From: a virus
Virus record (IMG/VR): IMGVR_UViG_3300017963_000554
Span: 1 to 32,856 of that record
Strand: one strand, 5' to 3'
Length of the DNA: 32,856 nt
This document shows positions 24,200 to 30,593 of this stretch, one piece after another; the first letter of the stretch is position 1, and the number at the start of each line of letters is the position of its first letter. A program made the position numbers and the translations under genes. Under the pieces are notes generated by a model, which was not told where the DNA came from, ran no database searches, and was given only the letters and a program-made list of their open reading frames with translations.

Positions 24200-24559
24200 A
24201 TGCCTATCGGTGCCGCTATCGCGATCGGCGCGTTGATCGTGTCGGTCCTCATTGGTTTCGACGTGTACCTTGCATTGGATGGCAAGGCCGGCAATACCTG
24301 GAGCGAGATCGTGCGCGATTGGTCTGGCGAGACTCCGATCGTCCCGTGGATCTGCGGTGTGCTCACTGGGCATTTTTTCCACCCGGAAAGCATTGCGCAG
24401 CCGTTGCTCGGGCAGCCTAACTCGATCGCGTTGCTGATTTGGCTCACCGTTGCGGTTGCCATTGTCGGGCTAGTGGCGCTACGGCTTGGTGTCTATCCAG
24501 AGCCATGGCTGCCGTTGTTGCCGGCGTTTATTGCGGGGGCTCTGCTATGGCCGGTCTGA
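24200..24559 (+). CDS. Multi-pass membrane protein, holin candidate (119 aa)
   Basis: A 119-residue protein with hydrophobic segments at about 4-26, 75-95 and 102-118, and a central ETPIVPWICGVLTGHFFHP motif. I have seen this motif type in small membrane proteins near phage lysis genes. Three helices would fit a class I holin topology. The ATG at 24200 is five bases after the previous stop, and the gene overlaps the spanin-like gene by 13 bases. Holin assignment is by topology and context only. Confidence 0.5.
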   Translation: MPIGAAIAIGALIVSVLIGFDVYLALDGKAGNTWSEIVRDWSGETPIVPWICGVLTGHFFHPESIAQPLLGQPNSIALLIWLTVAVAIVGLVALRLGVYPEPWLPLLPAFIAGALLWPV

Positions 24560-24843
24560 GATGGTATCACTGGCTATTGCTGCCTGTGGTAATAGCCGTT
24601 GCGTTTCTGGCTTACATGATGGGGAGACGTAATCCTGTGGACATTGCGACAGAGATCGAGGCGTACACCGCGCGGGCGGAAGCGGCGCGGGCGATTGCCG
24701 AGAAGGATCACGAATACGCCGTCAGTGAAATCGAGCGGCGCTACCATGAGAAAATGGAGAGGCTCACCAATGACCAAGCTGCTTTGGCTGATACCTTGCG
24801 CGGCGATCCTGTGGCTTTGGCCGACTGGCTTGCGCGCCTCTGA
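24547..24843 (+). CDS. Inner-membrane spanin-like protein (98 aa)
   Basis: A 98-residue protein with an N-terminal membrane anchor (about residues 7-24, YHWLLLPVVIAVAFLAYM) followed by a charged coiled coil (AYTARAEAARAIAEKDHEYAVSEIERRYHEKMERL) and a C-terminal DPVALADWLARL. That is the architecture of lambda Rz-type i-spanins, which link the inner to the outer membrane in the last step of Gram-negative lysis. The next gene starts inside it in another frame, as Rz1 does in Rz. Confidence 0.6.
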   Translation: MAGLRWYHWLLLPVVIAVAFLAYMMGRRNPVDIATEIEAYTARAEAARAIAEKDHEYAVSEIERRYHEKMERLTNDQAALADTLRGDPVALADWLARL

Positions 24844-25198
24844 CCGAATCGATCCGCAACACTGGCCGATCAAAAAGGGGCAATACTCACCGCTCGACGG
24901 GCAGTGCATGACAACTGAGCGCGCAATCTATCTCGGCAACAAAGCGGCTGCATGCGATGATCTGTTACAGATTGAACTCGAACGTTGCCAGGCTCGCGCT
25001 TCCAATGACCTGGAGCTAATGCGCAGACACAAAAACATAGACACGCAACTACAACGCGAGACCGTAACGCTGCTGCGCAAGCGGCTCGAGCAATCGCAAG
25101 CGTGGCACCGATCGCCAGAGTTTGTTGCCACGGTTGCCGTGGTCGTGACGATCGGCGTTATGCTTGGCGCGCGGGCGATGGTCGTGGGGCTGCAATGA
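24770..25198 (+). CDS. Signal peptide plus C-terminal TM protein, spanin partner candidate (142 aa)
   Basis: The start at 24770 lies 74 bases inside the i-spanin-like gene, out of frame. Residues 1-23 form a signal sequence (MTKLLWLIPCAAILWLWPTG) with a cysteine at position 10 in LIPC, a non-canonical lipobox. Residues 45-75 hold four cysteines, residues 80-112 a charged helix, and residues 118-138 a transmembrane segment (FVATVAVVVTIGVMLGARAM). An N-terminal export signal with a C-terminal anchor matches unimolecular spanins. It could be the outer spanin, a stand-alone u-spanin or an unrelated envelope protein. Confidence 0.5.
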   Translation: MTKLLWLIPCAAILWLWPTGLRASDRIDPQHWPIKKGQYSPLDGQCMTTERAIYLGNKAAACDDLLQIELERCQARASNDLELMRRHKNIDTQLQRETVTLLRKRLEQSQAWHRSPEFVATVAVVVTIGVMLGARAMVVGLQ

Positions 25199-25785
25199 GG
25201 TTGGCCCTAGATCCCGGCCATGGTGGCGAATCAACCGGCGCGGTTGGCAACGGCATCGTTGAAAAAGATTGGTGCTTGTCGTTCTGCCGGTTGGTCGCAG
25301 CGCGGATCTCTTCGTGTGAGCTGCCCGAGATTGCCGACATCTTGCTAACGCGCAACTCTGACGTTGATGTGTCGCTATTGGAGCGAGGCGCGCAGACAAA
25401 TGCGTGGGATGCCGATCTGGTGATCAGCGTACACGTCAACGCGCATCCATCGCCGTCGATTGCAGGGGCCATGGCGTTCCACTGGCCTGGCAACGATCGC
25501 GGGCAGGCGGTTGGGGGTGCGATCATGCGCGCGGTGCCGTCGCCTCTGCACCGAAAACGCAACCGGCTGTTTGCCGCGACCGACGATCCAGCACCGGACG
25601 ACAACTGGCTACAACGCCCGCGCAATGTACTAGCGCCGCACAACGCAACTGCCGTGCTAGTCGAGGCTGGGTATCTGAGCAACGAGTTCGATTCGTTTTG
25701 GTTGCTGGAGCCAGCGGTGCAGGATGGCTTAGCGTTCGCCGCGATCTGCGGCGTGCTGGAATTTGCGCGTAAGTTTGACCCGTAG
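25195..25785 (+). CDS. Endolysin: N-acetylmuramoyl-L-alanine amidase (Amidase_3)
   Basis: A 196-residue zinc amidase that cuts the bond between muramic acid and the peptide stem. DPGHGG gives zinc ligand H9, VEKDW gives E23, SVHVNAH gives H80, and LVEAGYLSN gives the catalytic E157; all family key residues are present. There is no signal peptide and no cell-wall-binding domain, so export needs a holin. The ATG at 25195 overlaps the previous stop (ATGA). The stop (25783-25785) lies inside a long inverted repeat shared with the converging regulator gene. Confidence 0.9.
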   Translation: MRLALDPGHGGESTGAVGNGIVEKDWCLSFCRLVAARISSCELPEIADILLTRNSDVDVSLLERGAQTNAWDADLVISVHVNAHPSPSIAGAMAFHWPGNDRGQAVGGAIMRAVPSPLHRKRNRLFAATDDPAPDDNWLQRPRNVLAPHNATAVLVEAGYLSNEFDSFWLLEPAVQDGLAFAAICGVLEFARKFDP

Positions 25786-25848
25786 GGGGTTGTCAGCTTC
25801 GATCGGGAGCCGTCGGAGGGAGACAACGCCGAAACCCCTACGGGTCAA
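25775..25848. terminator. Long inverted repeat between converging genes
   Basis: TTGACCCGTAGGGG (25775-25788) pairs perfectly with CCCCTACGGGTCAA (25835-25848). Inside it GTTGTC (25789-25794) pairs with GACAAC (25822-25827), and CTTCGA can pair with TCGGAG. The endolysin stop (25783-25785) and the regulator stop (25845-25847, minus strand) both lie in the arms. A bidirectional transcription stop between converging transcripts is the simplest reading, although no long T-tract follows either arm. Confidence 0.6.
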
Positions 25849-26072
25849 TCTGGCGCGTCCGTTGCGGCCTCTAGTGGGATCCAATCCTCGATCTGGATAG
25901 CGCCGTTAGTCTCGCGCTCGATTGCCGCCGCTTGCTTGATCGTGGGCGTTCTGCGCTGTCTCTCGATATGACAAAGCACGTCCCGGCCTACGCCGATCGC
26001 TGCCGCAAACTCAGATTTCGGCCTGTCGTAAGTCTTTAAAAACTCGACTATTTTAGTGTGCCCGTTGGTCAT
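25845..26072 (-). CDS. Small Cro/CI-type helix-turn-helix regulator
   Basis: A 75-residue protein starting MTNGHTKIVEFLKTYDRPKS. The helix-turn-helix is KSEFAAAIGVGRDVLCHIERQRRTPTIKQAAAIERET, typical of Cro/CI or YdaS-like single-domain DNA-binding proteins. It is the only leftward gene and separates late from early genes, the usual place of a phage switch. There is no C-terminal dimerisation or self-cleavage domain. The preferred start is 26072; an in-frame ATG at 26081 would add three residues but would overlap the predicted -10. The predicted transcript is leaderless. Confidence 0.8.
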   Translation of the reverse strand: MTNGHTKIVEFLKTYDRPKSEFAAAIGVGRDVLCHIERQRRTPTIKQAAAIERETNGAIQIEDWIPLEAATDAPD

Positions 26073-26093
26073 GCGTATCATTATAATACGTAT
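26071..26093. promoter_or_regulatory. Candidate operator overlapping regulator start and -10
   Basis: ATGCGTAT (26071-26078) and ATACGTAT (26086-26093) form an inverted repeat with one mismatch around a 7-base centre. The right half is itself a perfect 8-base palindrome. The site covers the regulator start codon and the -10 box of its promoter, so binding would block its own transcription. No second copy was seen in the rest of the intergenic region. Confidence 0.5.
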
Positions 26094-26109
26094 GTAGACA
26101 ATTCCGCAA
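26080..26109 (-). promoter_or_regulatory. Leftward promoter of the regulator gene
   Basis: On the minus strand a perfect TATAAT (26080-26085) lies 18 bases downstream of TTGCGG (26104-26109). Seven bases separate the -10 from the ATG at 26072, so transcription should begin at or next to the start codon. No ribosome binding site precedes that ATG. ATTATAAT is symmetric, so a TATAAT can also be read rightward (26082-26087), but no matching -35 was found on that strand. Confidence 0.5.
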
Positions 26110-26216
26110 CCGGGCGCCTCACCCATTAGCCGAAAATGCGAGAATGCCCCGTGTCGTTTGTTGTTGTGCGAGGCGCTACAGTATGAGAGCATGGATATCA
26201 GAAAGGGGACCACACC

Positions 26217-26420
26217 ATGAACGATCACACTGCCGATTATTGGTCTGAGATTGCTGCTGCCGAAGGTGATGACCGTTGGGCGTTTGAGGCTCAACTTGAG
26301 GTTGAGATTATCGAGCAAGATGCCGATGCCGCCATAGATGATAGGCTTGGCTCCTGGGTTGTCGGTGGTTGCGACATCGATCGCGCATGGGCCGTGGCTT
26401 TTAATCCCTGTCCGTTTTAG
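26217..26420 (+). CDS. First rightward early gene, acidic hypothetical protein (67 aa)
   Basis: A 67-residue very acidic protein (starting MNDHTADYWSEIAAAEGDDR) behind a strong GAAAGGGGA box (26201-26209). Its position next to the regulator is where Cro, antirepressor or host-takeover genes usually lie, but no helix-turn-helix is visible. The acidity would suit a DNA mimic, which is speculation. A nine-codon reading frame starting at 26191 ends on its start codon (ATGA). Confidence 0.6.
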   Translation: MNDHTADYWSEIAAAEGDDRWAFEAQLEVEIIEQDADAAIDDRLGSWVVGGCDIDRAWAVAFNPCPF

Positions 26421-26425
26421 CCAAC

Positions 26426-26469
26426 CCACCAACCCAGCCAAATCGCCCCGCTAGTCGGGGCTTTGGTGG
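26426..26469 (+). terminator. Nested hairpin between two early genes
   Basis: GCCCCG (26445-26450) and CGGGGC (26456-26461) form a 6-bp stem with a 5-base loop, followed by TTT. An outer pair, CCACCAA (26426-26432) and TTGGTGG (26463-26469), closes around it. The structure fills the gap between the first two early genes and ends next to the next ribosome binding site. It may attenuate transcription or protect the message. The T-run is short for a full terminator. Confidence 0.5.
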
Positions 26470-26484
26470 TGAAAGGGGAGCGAC

Positions 26485-26667
26485 ATGAGCGCAGACACTT
26501 CGATTTTTGACGGTTGGTATGACGACGGCACGTATCGGGTGGAGGATTGTGGGTGCGATGTGTACGCGATCTATGTGCGCGACGGGGATGCATACGTGCA
26601 CGCCGCCCGCGTTATTGCGGACAGCGCCGAGGACGCGATCGATCGCTACTACACATCGGGCAAGTAG
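26485..26667 (+). CDS. Hypothetical early protein (60 aa)
   Basis: A 60-residue acidic protein (starting MSADTSIFDGWYDDGTYRVE) with a beta-like DVYAIYVRDGDAYVHAARVIADSAEDAI stretch. The GAAAGGGGA ribosome binding site (26471-26479) matches that of other early genes. The family was not recognised. Small acidic early proteins often modulate host functions, but nothing here is specific. Confidence 0.6.
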   Translation: MSADTSIFDGWYDDGTYRVEDCGCDVYAIYVRDGDAYVHAARVIADSAEDAIDRYYTSGK

Positions 26668-26676
26668 GGGGACACC

Positions 26677-26928
26677 ATGACCAAAAAATCACGCTATATC
26701 GGCAGCAAGATGATGGAAATTGCGACTCAGGTTGAGATCTGTCCTGGTGAGACTGCTCACTGGTACGGATCCAGATGGTCTCGGCGTTGGCGGTGGGGTC
26801 GCGTCTACGACGCATTTGCCCGAGCCGCTGCCTACGGGATGATCCGGGCCGAATCTGACGGATCCAAGACGCGCTATTACCCGGTGCCCAACTGGCGCGA
26901 CCAGTATCCGGAGCTGTCCAATGGCTAA
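26677..26928 (+). CDS. Basic hypothetical protein, possibly winged-helix-like (83 aa)
   Basis: An 83-residue basic, tryptophan-rich protein (AHWYGSRWSRRWRWGRVYDAFARAAAYG) ending in SKTRYYPVPNWRDQYPELSNG. The helix plus a strand pair ending in RYYPVP could be a small winged helix that binds DNA; this is a weak impression. AGGGGGA precedes the ATG and the gene overlaps the next one by eight bases. Confidence 0.55.
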   Translation: MTKKSRYIGSKMMEIATQVEICPGETAHWYGSRWSRRWRWGRVYDAFARAAAYGMIRAESDGSKTRYYPVPNWRDQYPELSNG

Positions 26929-27145
26929 TCGCACGCACAAGCCAGAGCCGGTGCAATACCTCTACCGCGATCATTTTATCACGCGCGAGGATGCGGCGGA
27001 TTACGTTGTGGCCGAGGACGCTGGGATTGACTCGACGGATGTCGGATGGCTAATCAGCCTCTCGGACGGCGGCGGAATCGTCGGCGTCGGGCAGTCCGTG
27101 GACGATTGCATGGCCGCGATTGATGAGACTCTAGACGACGCATAG
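26921..27145 (+). CDS. Hypothetical early protein (74 aa)
   Basis: A 74-residue acidic protein starting MANRTHKPEPVQYLYRDHFI and containing TREDAADYVVAEDAG. It overlaps the previous gene by eight bases, and its ribosome binding site lies in that gene. The family was not recognised. It is the last gene before a 149-base non-coding stretch. Confidence 0.55.
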   Translation: MANRTHKPEPVQYLYRDHFITREDAADYVVAEDAGIDSTDVGWLISLSDGGGIVGVGQSVDDCMAAIDETLDDA

Positions 27146-27294
27146 CAGACTCGCCGCACCGCTAACGCGGACGTGGGGCAGAGCGCCGGGGATGGTAGCC
27201 GAGTCCTAGCCGTAGGACCAGGGCCGGGAGACTCCGGGCGGTGATTTGAATTGTCAGACCGCTGCGGCATAGTGTCTGGCTGAAAGGGGATCCG
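27146..27294 (+). other. Non-coding stretch with several hairpins upstream of the nuclease gene
   Basis: I see no credible gene in these 149 bases. Possible stems include CCGC-TAAC-GCGG (27159-27170), GTCCTA-GCCG-TAGGAC (27203-27218, perfect 6 bp with a tetraloop), and CCGG/CCGG (27224-27237). GCGGT (27238-27242) can pair with ACCGC (27258-27262), competing with CAGAC/GTCTG (27255-27278). The last 14 bases hold the ribosome binding site of the nuclease gene. It could be a leader RNA or a small RNA. A tRNA was considered and rejected because it has no T arm. Confidence 0.45.
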
Positions 27295-28392
27295 ATGACA
27301 ATCTGTCGCACCAGTGCGCTGCCGTATTTCCGGCTCTGCGCATCGTACATCCAAGACCGAGACTATCAAATCCGAGAGCCGTCCGAGCCAGCCGACAACG
27401 GCAGCGCAACTCACGATCTGCTAGCGCCGCATATCCTAGGCGTGGATGTCGACTTCGGCGCCATCCTCGAGCAATACCCAGACGCAGATCGCGCCGAGGT
27501 TGCCAAGCTATTCGCTTTCGGCAAATCAGCCTGGCGTCGGCTATCCGCTTTTTTCCCAGCACCGCAAACCGAGATCCGCCTAGAGTCTGATCTGACCGCC
27601 GGAACGTGTGACGTGTTGGGGCGCGGCTGGCTAGAGTCGGTTGGCGATTTGCTTTCGGTTGGCGACTGGAAAACTGGCTATCGCTACGCCGATCATGCTT
27701 GGCAACTTGGCGGCTATGCGTATTCTGCCCGCGAGAATTTCGGGATGCCTGACAGCGGCACGATCAAGACCGTAACGATCTGGCTGCGCCTCGGTGAGAT
27801 TGAGGTTAGAGACTGGGATGATCAAAAACTCGATGCGTTCGCCGGGTTGGTGCGAGCGCAAGCCAAGGGCATCGGCTCTGCGTTCAACCCGGGTGAGCAC
27901 TGCCGATTCTGTCACGGCCGGAACGATTGCGCCGCTCGTGATGATTGGCTGCGCGCATCCCATGCCGCGCTAGTCGAGACCGAAAGCACAGACCTTGCGC
28001 CGGAAACATTGGCGCGGCTATACCCGCAAGCCAAAGCGTTACGGGATATGCTCGATCAATACGACAAAGCGTTGCGCTCGACCGTGGCCGAAGTTGGCGA
28101 GCTCCAGCTACCGGACGGGCGCAAGCTGGTCATGGGCGAGAAAACCTACAAGTCTGTATTGCCCCGTGAGGCGTGGCCGATCCTGCAATCTGAGTTTTCG
28201 TTTTCGGATCTGGATATGGCCCGATGTCTCAAGATGTCGAAAAGCGAGGTTGAGAAAATCGCAGCAGAGAAAGCGCCGGCCCGGGGCAAGGGCAAGGCGA
28301 AAGTCGAGATCATGGCGCGGCTCGATTCTGTCGGGGCCGTGGTGCATACCAAGCGGCAGTCGCTGACTGTCAAGAAAGGGGATCCGAAATGA
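27295..28392 (+). CDS. Cas4/RecB-like PD-(D/E)XK exonuclease with Fe-S cysteines
   Basis: A 365-residue protein. The N-terminal RTSALPYFRLCASYI (C15) and the later C203-x2-C206-x5-C212 match the four-cysteine iron-sulfur layout of Cas4/AddB-type nucleases. The PD-(D/E)XK core shows H40 (SATHDLL), D106 (TCDVLG), D124-x-K126 (VGDWKTG) and Q137xxxY141. The C-terminal third is a charged extra domain. It overlaps the RecT-like gene by four bases, so the two probably form a recombination pair: the nuclease exposes single strands and the partner anneals them. GAAAGGGGA precedes the ATG. Confidence 0.85.
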   Translation: MTICRTSALPYFRLCASYIQDRDYQIREPSEPADNGSATHDLLAPHILGVDVDFGAILEQYPDADRAEVAKLFAFGKSAWRRLSAFFPAPQTEIRLESDLTAGTCDVLGRGWLESVGDLLSVGDWKTGYRYADHAWQLGGYAYSARENFGMPDSGTIKTVTIWLRLGEIEVRDWDDQKLDAFAGLVRAQAKGIGSAFNPGEHCRFCHGRNDCAARDDWLRASHAALVETESTDLAPETLARLYPQAKALRDMLDQYDKALRSTVAEVGELQLPDGRKLVMGEKTYKSVLPREAWPILQSEFSFSDLDMARCLKMSKSEVEKIAAEKAPARGKGKAKVEIMARLDSVGAVVHTKRQSLTVKKGDPK

Positions 28393-29417
28393 GCAACGCA
28401 CTAATCAAGAAAACCGCCGACTTCCTACAGCAACCGAAGCAAGTTGATTTCCTGGCTGGCCTCCTGGCATCTACGCCGGAGGAAGCCGCGCGGGTGGTCA
28501 AGACTGCCATTGTGCAGATCATGGCCAACCCGACGCTTGCCAAGTGTGAGCCGCTGTCGGTTTTTCGCGCCGTCGCGCAAGCCGCGCAACTTGGCCTTGA
28601 GCTTGGCCAGGAGGCGCACGTTATCCCCTACGGTGGACAAGCCACCATGCAAGCCGACTATAAGGGGCTGATGCGTCTAGCAGTCGGCAACGGGATCGCC
28701 AAGGTTCGCGGGGATGTCGTTTATGCTGCCGATGGATTCGACTATACGCGCGAGCCGCTATCACTCAAACACAAACCACACCTCGGCGATGATCGCGGGG
28801 ACTTCCGGCTTGCCTATGCTGTCGCGTATGATACCGAGGGCAGGCAGATTGAGGCAACGATCATTCTCGCCAGCGAGCTAGCCAGGCTCCAAAGCAAATC
28901 GAGATCGCCAGCGTGGAAAGAATGGCCCGACCGTATGCGGATCAAGTCAGCGATCAAGCGTTGCTGCAAACATCTCCCGCTAAACACGCGGGCCGCGCGG
29001 CTGATCCGAATCGAGGACAACGCCGACGCTGGTCAATTCGTCGACCCCGAGATTGATGACCTCGGCAAAGTTATCGACGCGCCGAGGCTCGAGGAAGGCA
29101 GTCACCGTATCCGGGACCTCGGAACCGAGGCGGGCGAGCAAACCGAGACCCCTGCGGTCGAGCCCGACCCCGAGATGGATAAGCCAAAGCCAAAGCCGAA
29201 GCGCAGCAGCAACGGCAACGGCAAGCGCAAGTGTTCCGTATGCGGTGAGACGGGCCACAATGCCCGGAGCTGCCCCGAGAAAGACGGCAAGCAAACCGAG
29301 GAAGAGCGGCTAGAGGAAACCCGGCAGGCGGTCAGGGAAGCACAGGCCGAGACGCAGAGCGAGCCGCCGCCTCCTGGCGATAGCGATCGGCCCGGGTGGG
29401 GCTTCGGAAATGGCTGA
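28389..29417 (+). CDS. recT: RecT-like single-strand annealing protein with C-terminal zinc knuckle
   Basis: A 342-residue protein. Residues 1-230 match the RecT/Bet-type annealase family (TLAKCEPLSVFRAVAQAAQLGLELG, AHVIPYGGQATMQADYKGLMRLA, KSAIKRCCKHLPL). The tail is a disordered proline/lysine/glutamate region carrying a CCHC zinc knuckle at C282, C285, H290 and C295 (CSVCGETGHNARSC). It ends in a Gly/Pro-rich stretch, GDSDRPGWGFGNG. The knuckle may strengthen single-strand binding. It is almost the same as the one on the small terminase, which is unusual. Confidence 0.85.
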   Translation: MSNALIKKTADFLQQPKQVDFLAGLLASTPEEAARVVKTAIVQIMANPTLAKCEPLSVFRAVAQAAQLGLELGQEAHVIPYGGQATMQADYKGLMRLAVGNGIAKVRGDVVYAADGFDYTREPLSLKHKPHLGDDRGDFRLAYAVAYDTEGRQIEATIILASELARLQSKSRSPAWKEWPDRMRIKSAIKRCCKHLPLNTRAARLIRIEDNADAGQFVDPEIDDLGKVIDAPRLEEGSHRIRDLGTEAGEQTETPAVEPDPEMDKPKPKPKRSSNGNGKRKCSVCGETGHNARSCPEKDGKQTEEERLEETRQAVREAQAETQSEPPPPGDSDRPGWGFGNG

Positions 29418-30231
29418 GACTGGCGACGTTTGGGTCAGTCCGTGCGGGCGCATGAAACTGTACTGCGGGCGTTGGCAGGATGTGTTGTCCGATGTGTCTG
29501 AGTGCGATGCGGTGATCACGGATCCGCCGTATTCGCCAAAATCTCATAGCGGATTCAGGAGCGCCGACGACTACCAGGCACACTATCGACAGAATCTAAA
29601 CGGCCGACGCACACAATGGGGAAAGGATGGGCAAAAGCGCCACGGCGGTGCGTCGTATGGCGGCATCCCGTATTCGCCGATCGATCGCCATCAGGCGATG
29701 GAGTTGGCCGGGATGTACTTGCCGTTGTGGTGGGTGATATTCGGCGATCACATCTCATTCGGAATCTGGGAACACGCGTTGCGCACATACGACTGGTATA
29801 CCTTTGCGCCGGTTGTCTGGTGGCGCACTGGTGGGACCCCTCGTTTTCAGGGAGACGGCCCAGCGTCTGCTGTTGAGCAGATCCTAATTGCGCGAGTCAA
29901 AACGCAAACCAAGTGCGGTAGCCTACCTGGGATCTACGTTCACCCTCAGGTCAAGGGCAATGCGGCAGAGAAAGTGTTGAAGGGGCAGAAGCCAGTACCG
30001 CTGATGCAGGAGATCATTCGCGACTACTCCCGCCCAGGCGACCTAATCGTAGATCCATACGCCGGCAGCGGCACCACCCTCCTAGCCGCCGCGATCGAGG
30101 GACGCAGAGAAATCGGCGCCGAGATGGATCCCAATACATTCGAGCTTGCGGTCAAGCGGTTGAGCAAGGGCTACACCCCGCGATTGCAGTTGCCAGATCG
30201 GCCTAAACCAAAGCAAGGGGATTTGCTATGA
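29410..30231 (+). CDS. Beta-class DNA methyltransferase (N6-adenine or N4-cytosine)
   Basis: A 273-residue enzyme with catalytic DPPYS (38-42) before the S-adenosylmethionine site DPYAGSGTT (215-223), the beta-class order. It would methylate an exocyclic amino group (N6-adenine or N4-cytosine) in a short DNA site; the specificity cannot be read. No restriction partner is present, so it is probably an orphan that protects phage DNA or marks it for regulation. It overlaps the RecT-like gene by eight bases. Confidence 0.85.
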   Translation: MAETGDVWVSPCGRMKLYCGRWQDVLSDVSECDAVITDPPYSPKSHSGFRSADDYQAHYRQNLNGRRTQWGKDGQKRHGGASYGGIPYSPIDRHQAMELAGMYLPLWWVIFGDHISFGIWEHALRTYDWYTFAPVVWWRTGGTPRFQGDGPASAVEQILIARVKTQTKCGSLPGIYVHPQVKGNAAEKVLKGQKPVPLMQEIIRDYSRPGDLIVDPYAGSGTTLLAAAIEGRREIGAEMDPNTFELAVKRLSKGYTPRLQLPDRPKPKQGDLL

Positions 30232-30370
30232 TCGATTTGCCCGGAGCACCACCGGGCAAGGCCCGACCTCACGGATCCCCCCCTTTCTCCCGGGGGTCGG
30301 GCCACTATCGCGCCGGCAATTCCGCCGGCCAGGCGAGGCCAAGGATTCTCTTGTCTGCAACCTCGCCAAC

Positions 30371-30413
30371 CCCCCGCCAGTGCGTCTGGGTCAACACTGC
30401 TCGCTGGCGGGGG
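30371..30413. repeat. 10-bp inverted repeat CCCCCGCCAG/CTGGCGGGGG
   Basis: The arms at 30371-30380 and 30404-30413 pair perfectly around a 23-base loop. The right arm is followed with no gap by a second hairpin, TATCAA-CGATT-TTGATA (30414-30430). A strong GC stem next to a weak AT stem is uncommon in coding DNA and could form a cruciform or an RNA double hairpin. Confidence 0.7.
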
Positions 30414-30497
30414 TATCAACGATTTTGATATGCGTTTTCAGTAGACGCCTATCGGCTGTTGTGCGATAACCAACACGCGCGGCGATGATGCCGCATG

Positions 30498-30593
30498 GCT
30501 CTGGGGAGCTTTCTTGATCGTAGCCTTTCCGTCCCGGCCCCTTTGGTAATTCCCTCCCCCCAGAGCGCCGGGGGGGTCGGGGCGGAAATTTTT
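30498..30593 (+). terminator. Terminator-like hairpin with crossing (pseudoknot-capable) stem
   Basis: TTTCCGTCCCGGCCCC (30526-30541) pairs with GGGGTCGGGGCGGAAA (30573-30588) over 16 pairs, two of them G-T, and TTTTT follows at 30589-30593. A second stem joins GCTCTGGGG (30498-30506) to CCCCAGAGC (30558-30566), which lies in the loop of the first. The two stems cross, so they could form a pseudoknot or act as alternatives. It ends only a few bases before the ribosome binding site of the replication gene, as an attenuator would. Confidence 0.65.

Noticed and set aside
26191-26220. A nine-codon leader peptide (MDIRKGTTP) ending on the first early gene start.
   Set aside because: It is too short to judge and has no clear ribosome binding site. 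It may be chance, although the ATGA overlap is neat.
27180-27262. Possible tRNA in the non-coding gap, because of GGTAG and a strong central hairpin.
   Set aside because: There is no 7-bp acceptor stem, no GTTCRANNC T-loop, and the central hairpin has a tetraloop rather than a 7-base anticodon loop.
30228-30428. A 66-codon reading frame starting on the methyltransferase stop (ATGA).
   Set aside because: Its sequence is Pro/Arg/Gly/Ser-rich with no motif, and it is built from GC-rich inverted repeats. The structured-element reading explains the DNA better. The ATGA overlap keeps a small chance that it is real.
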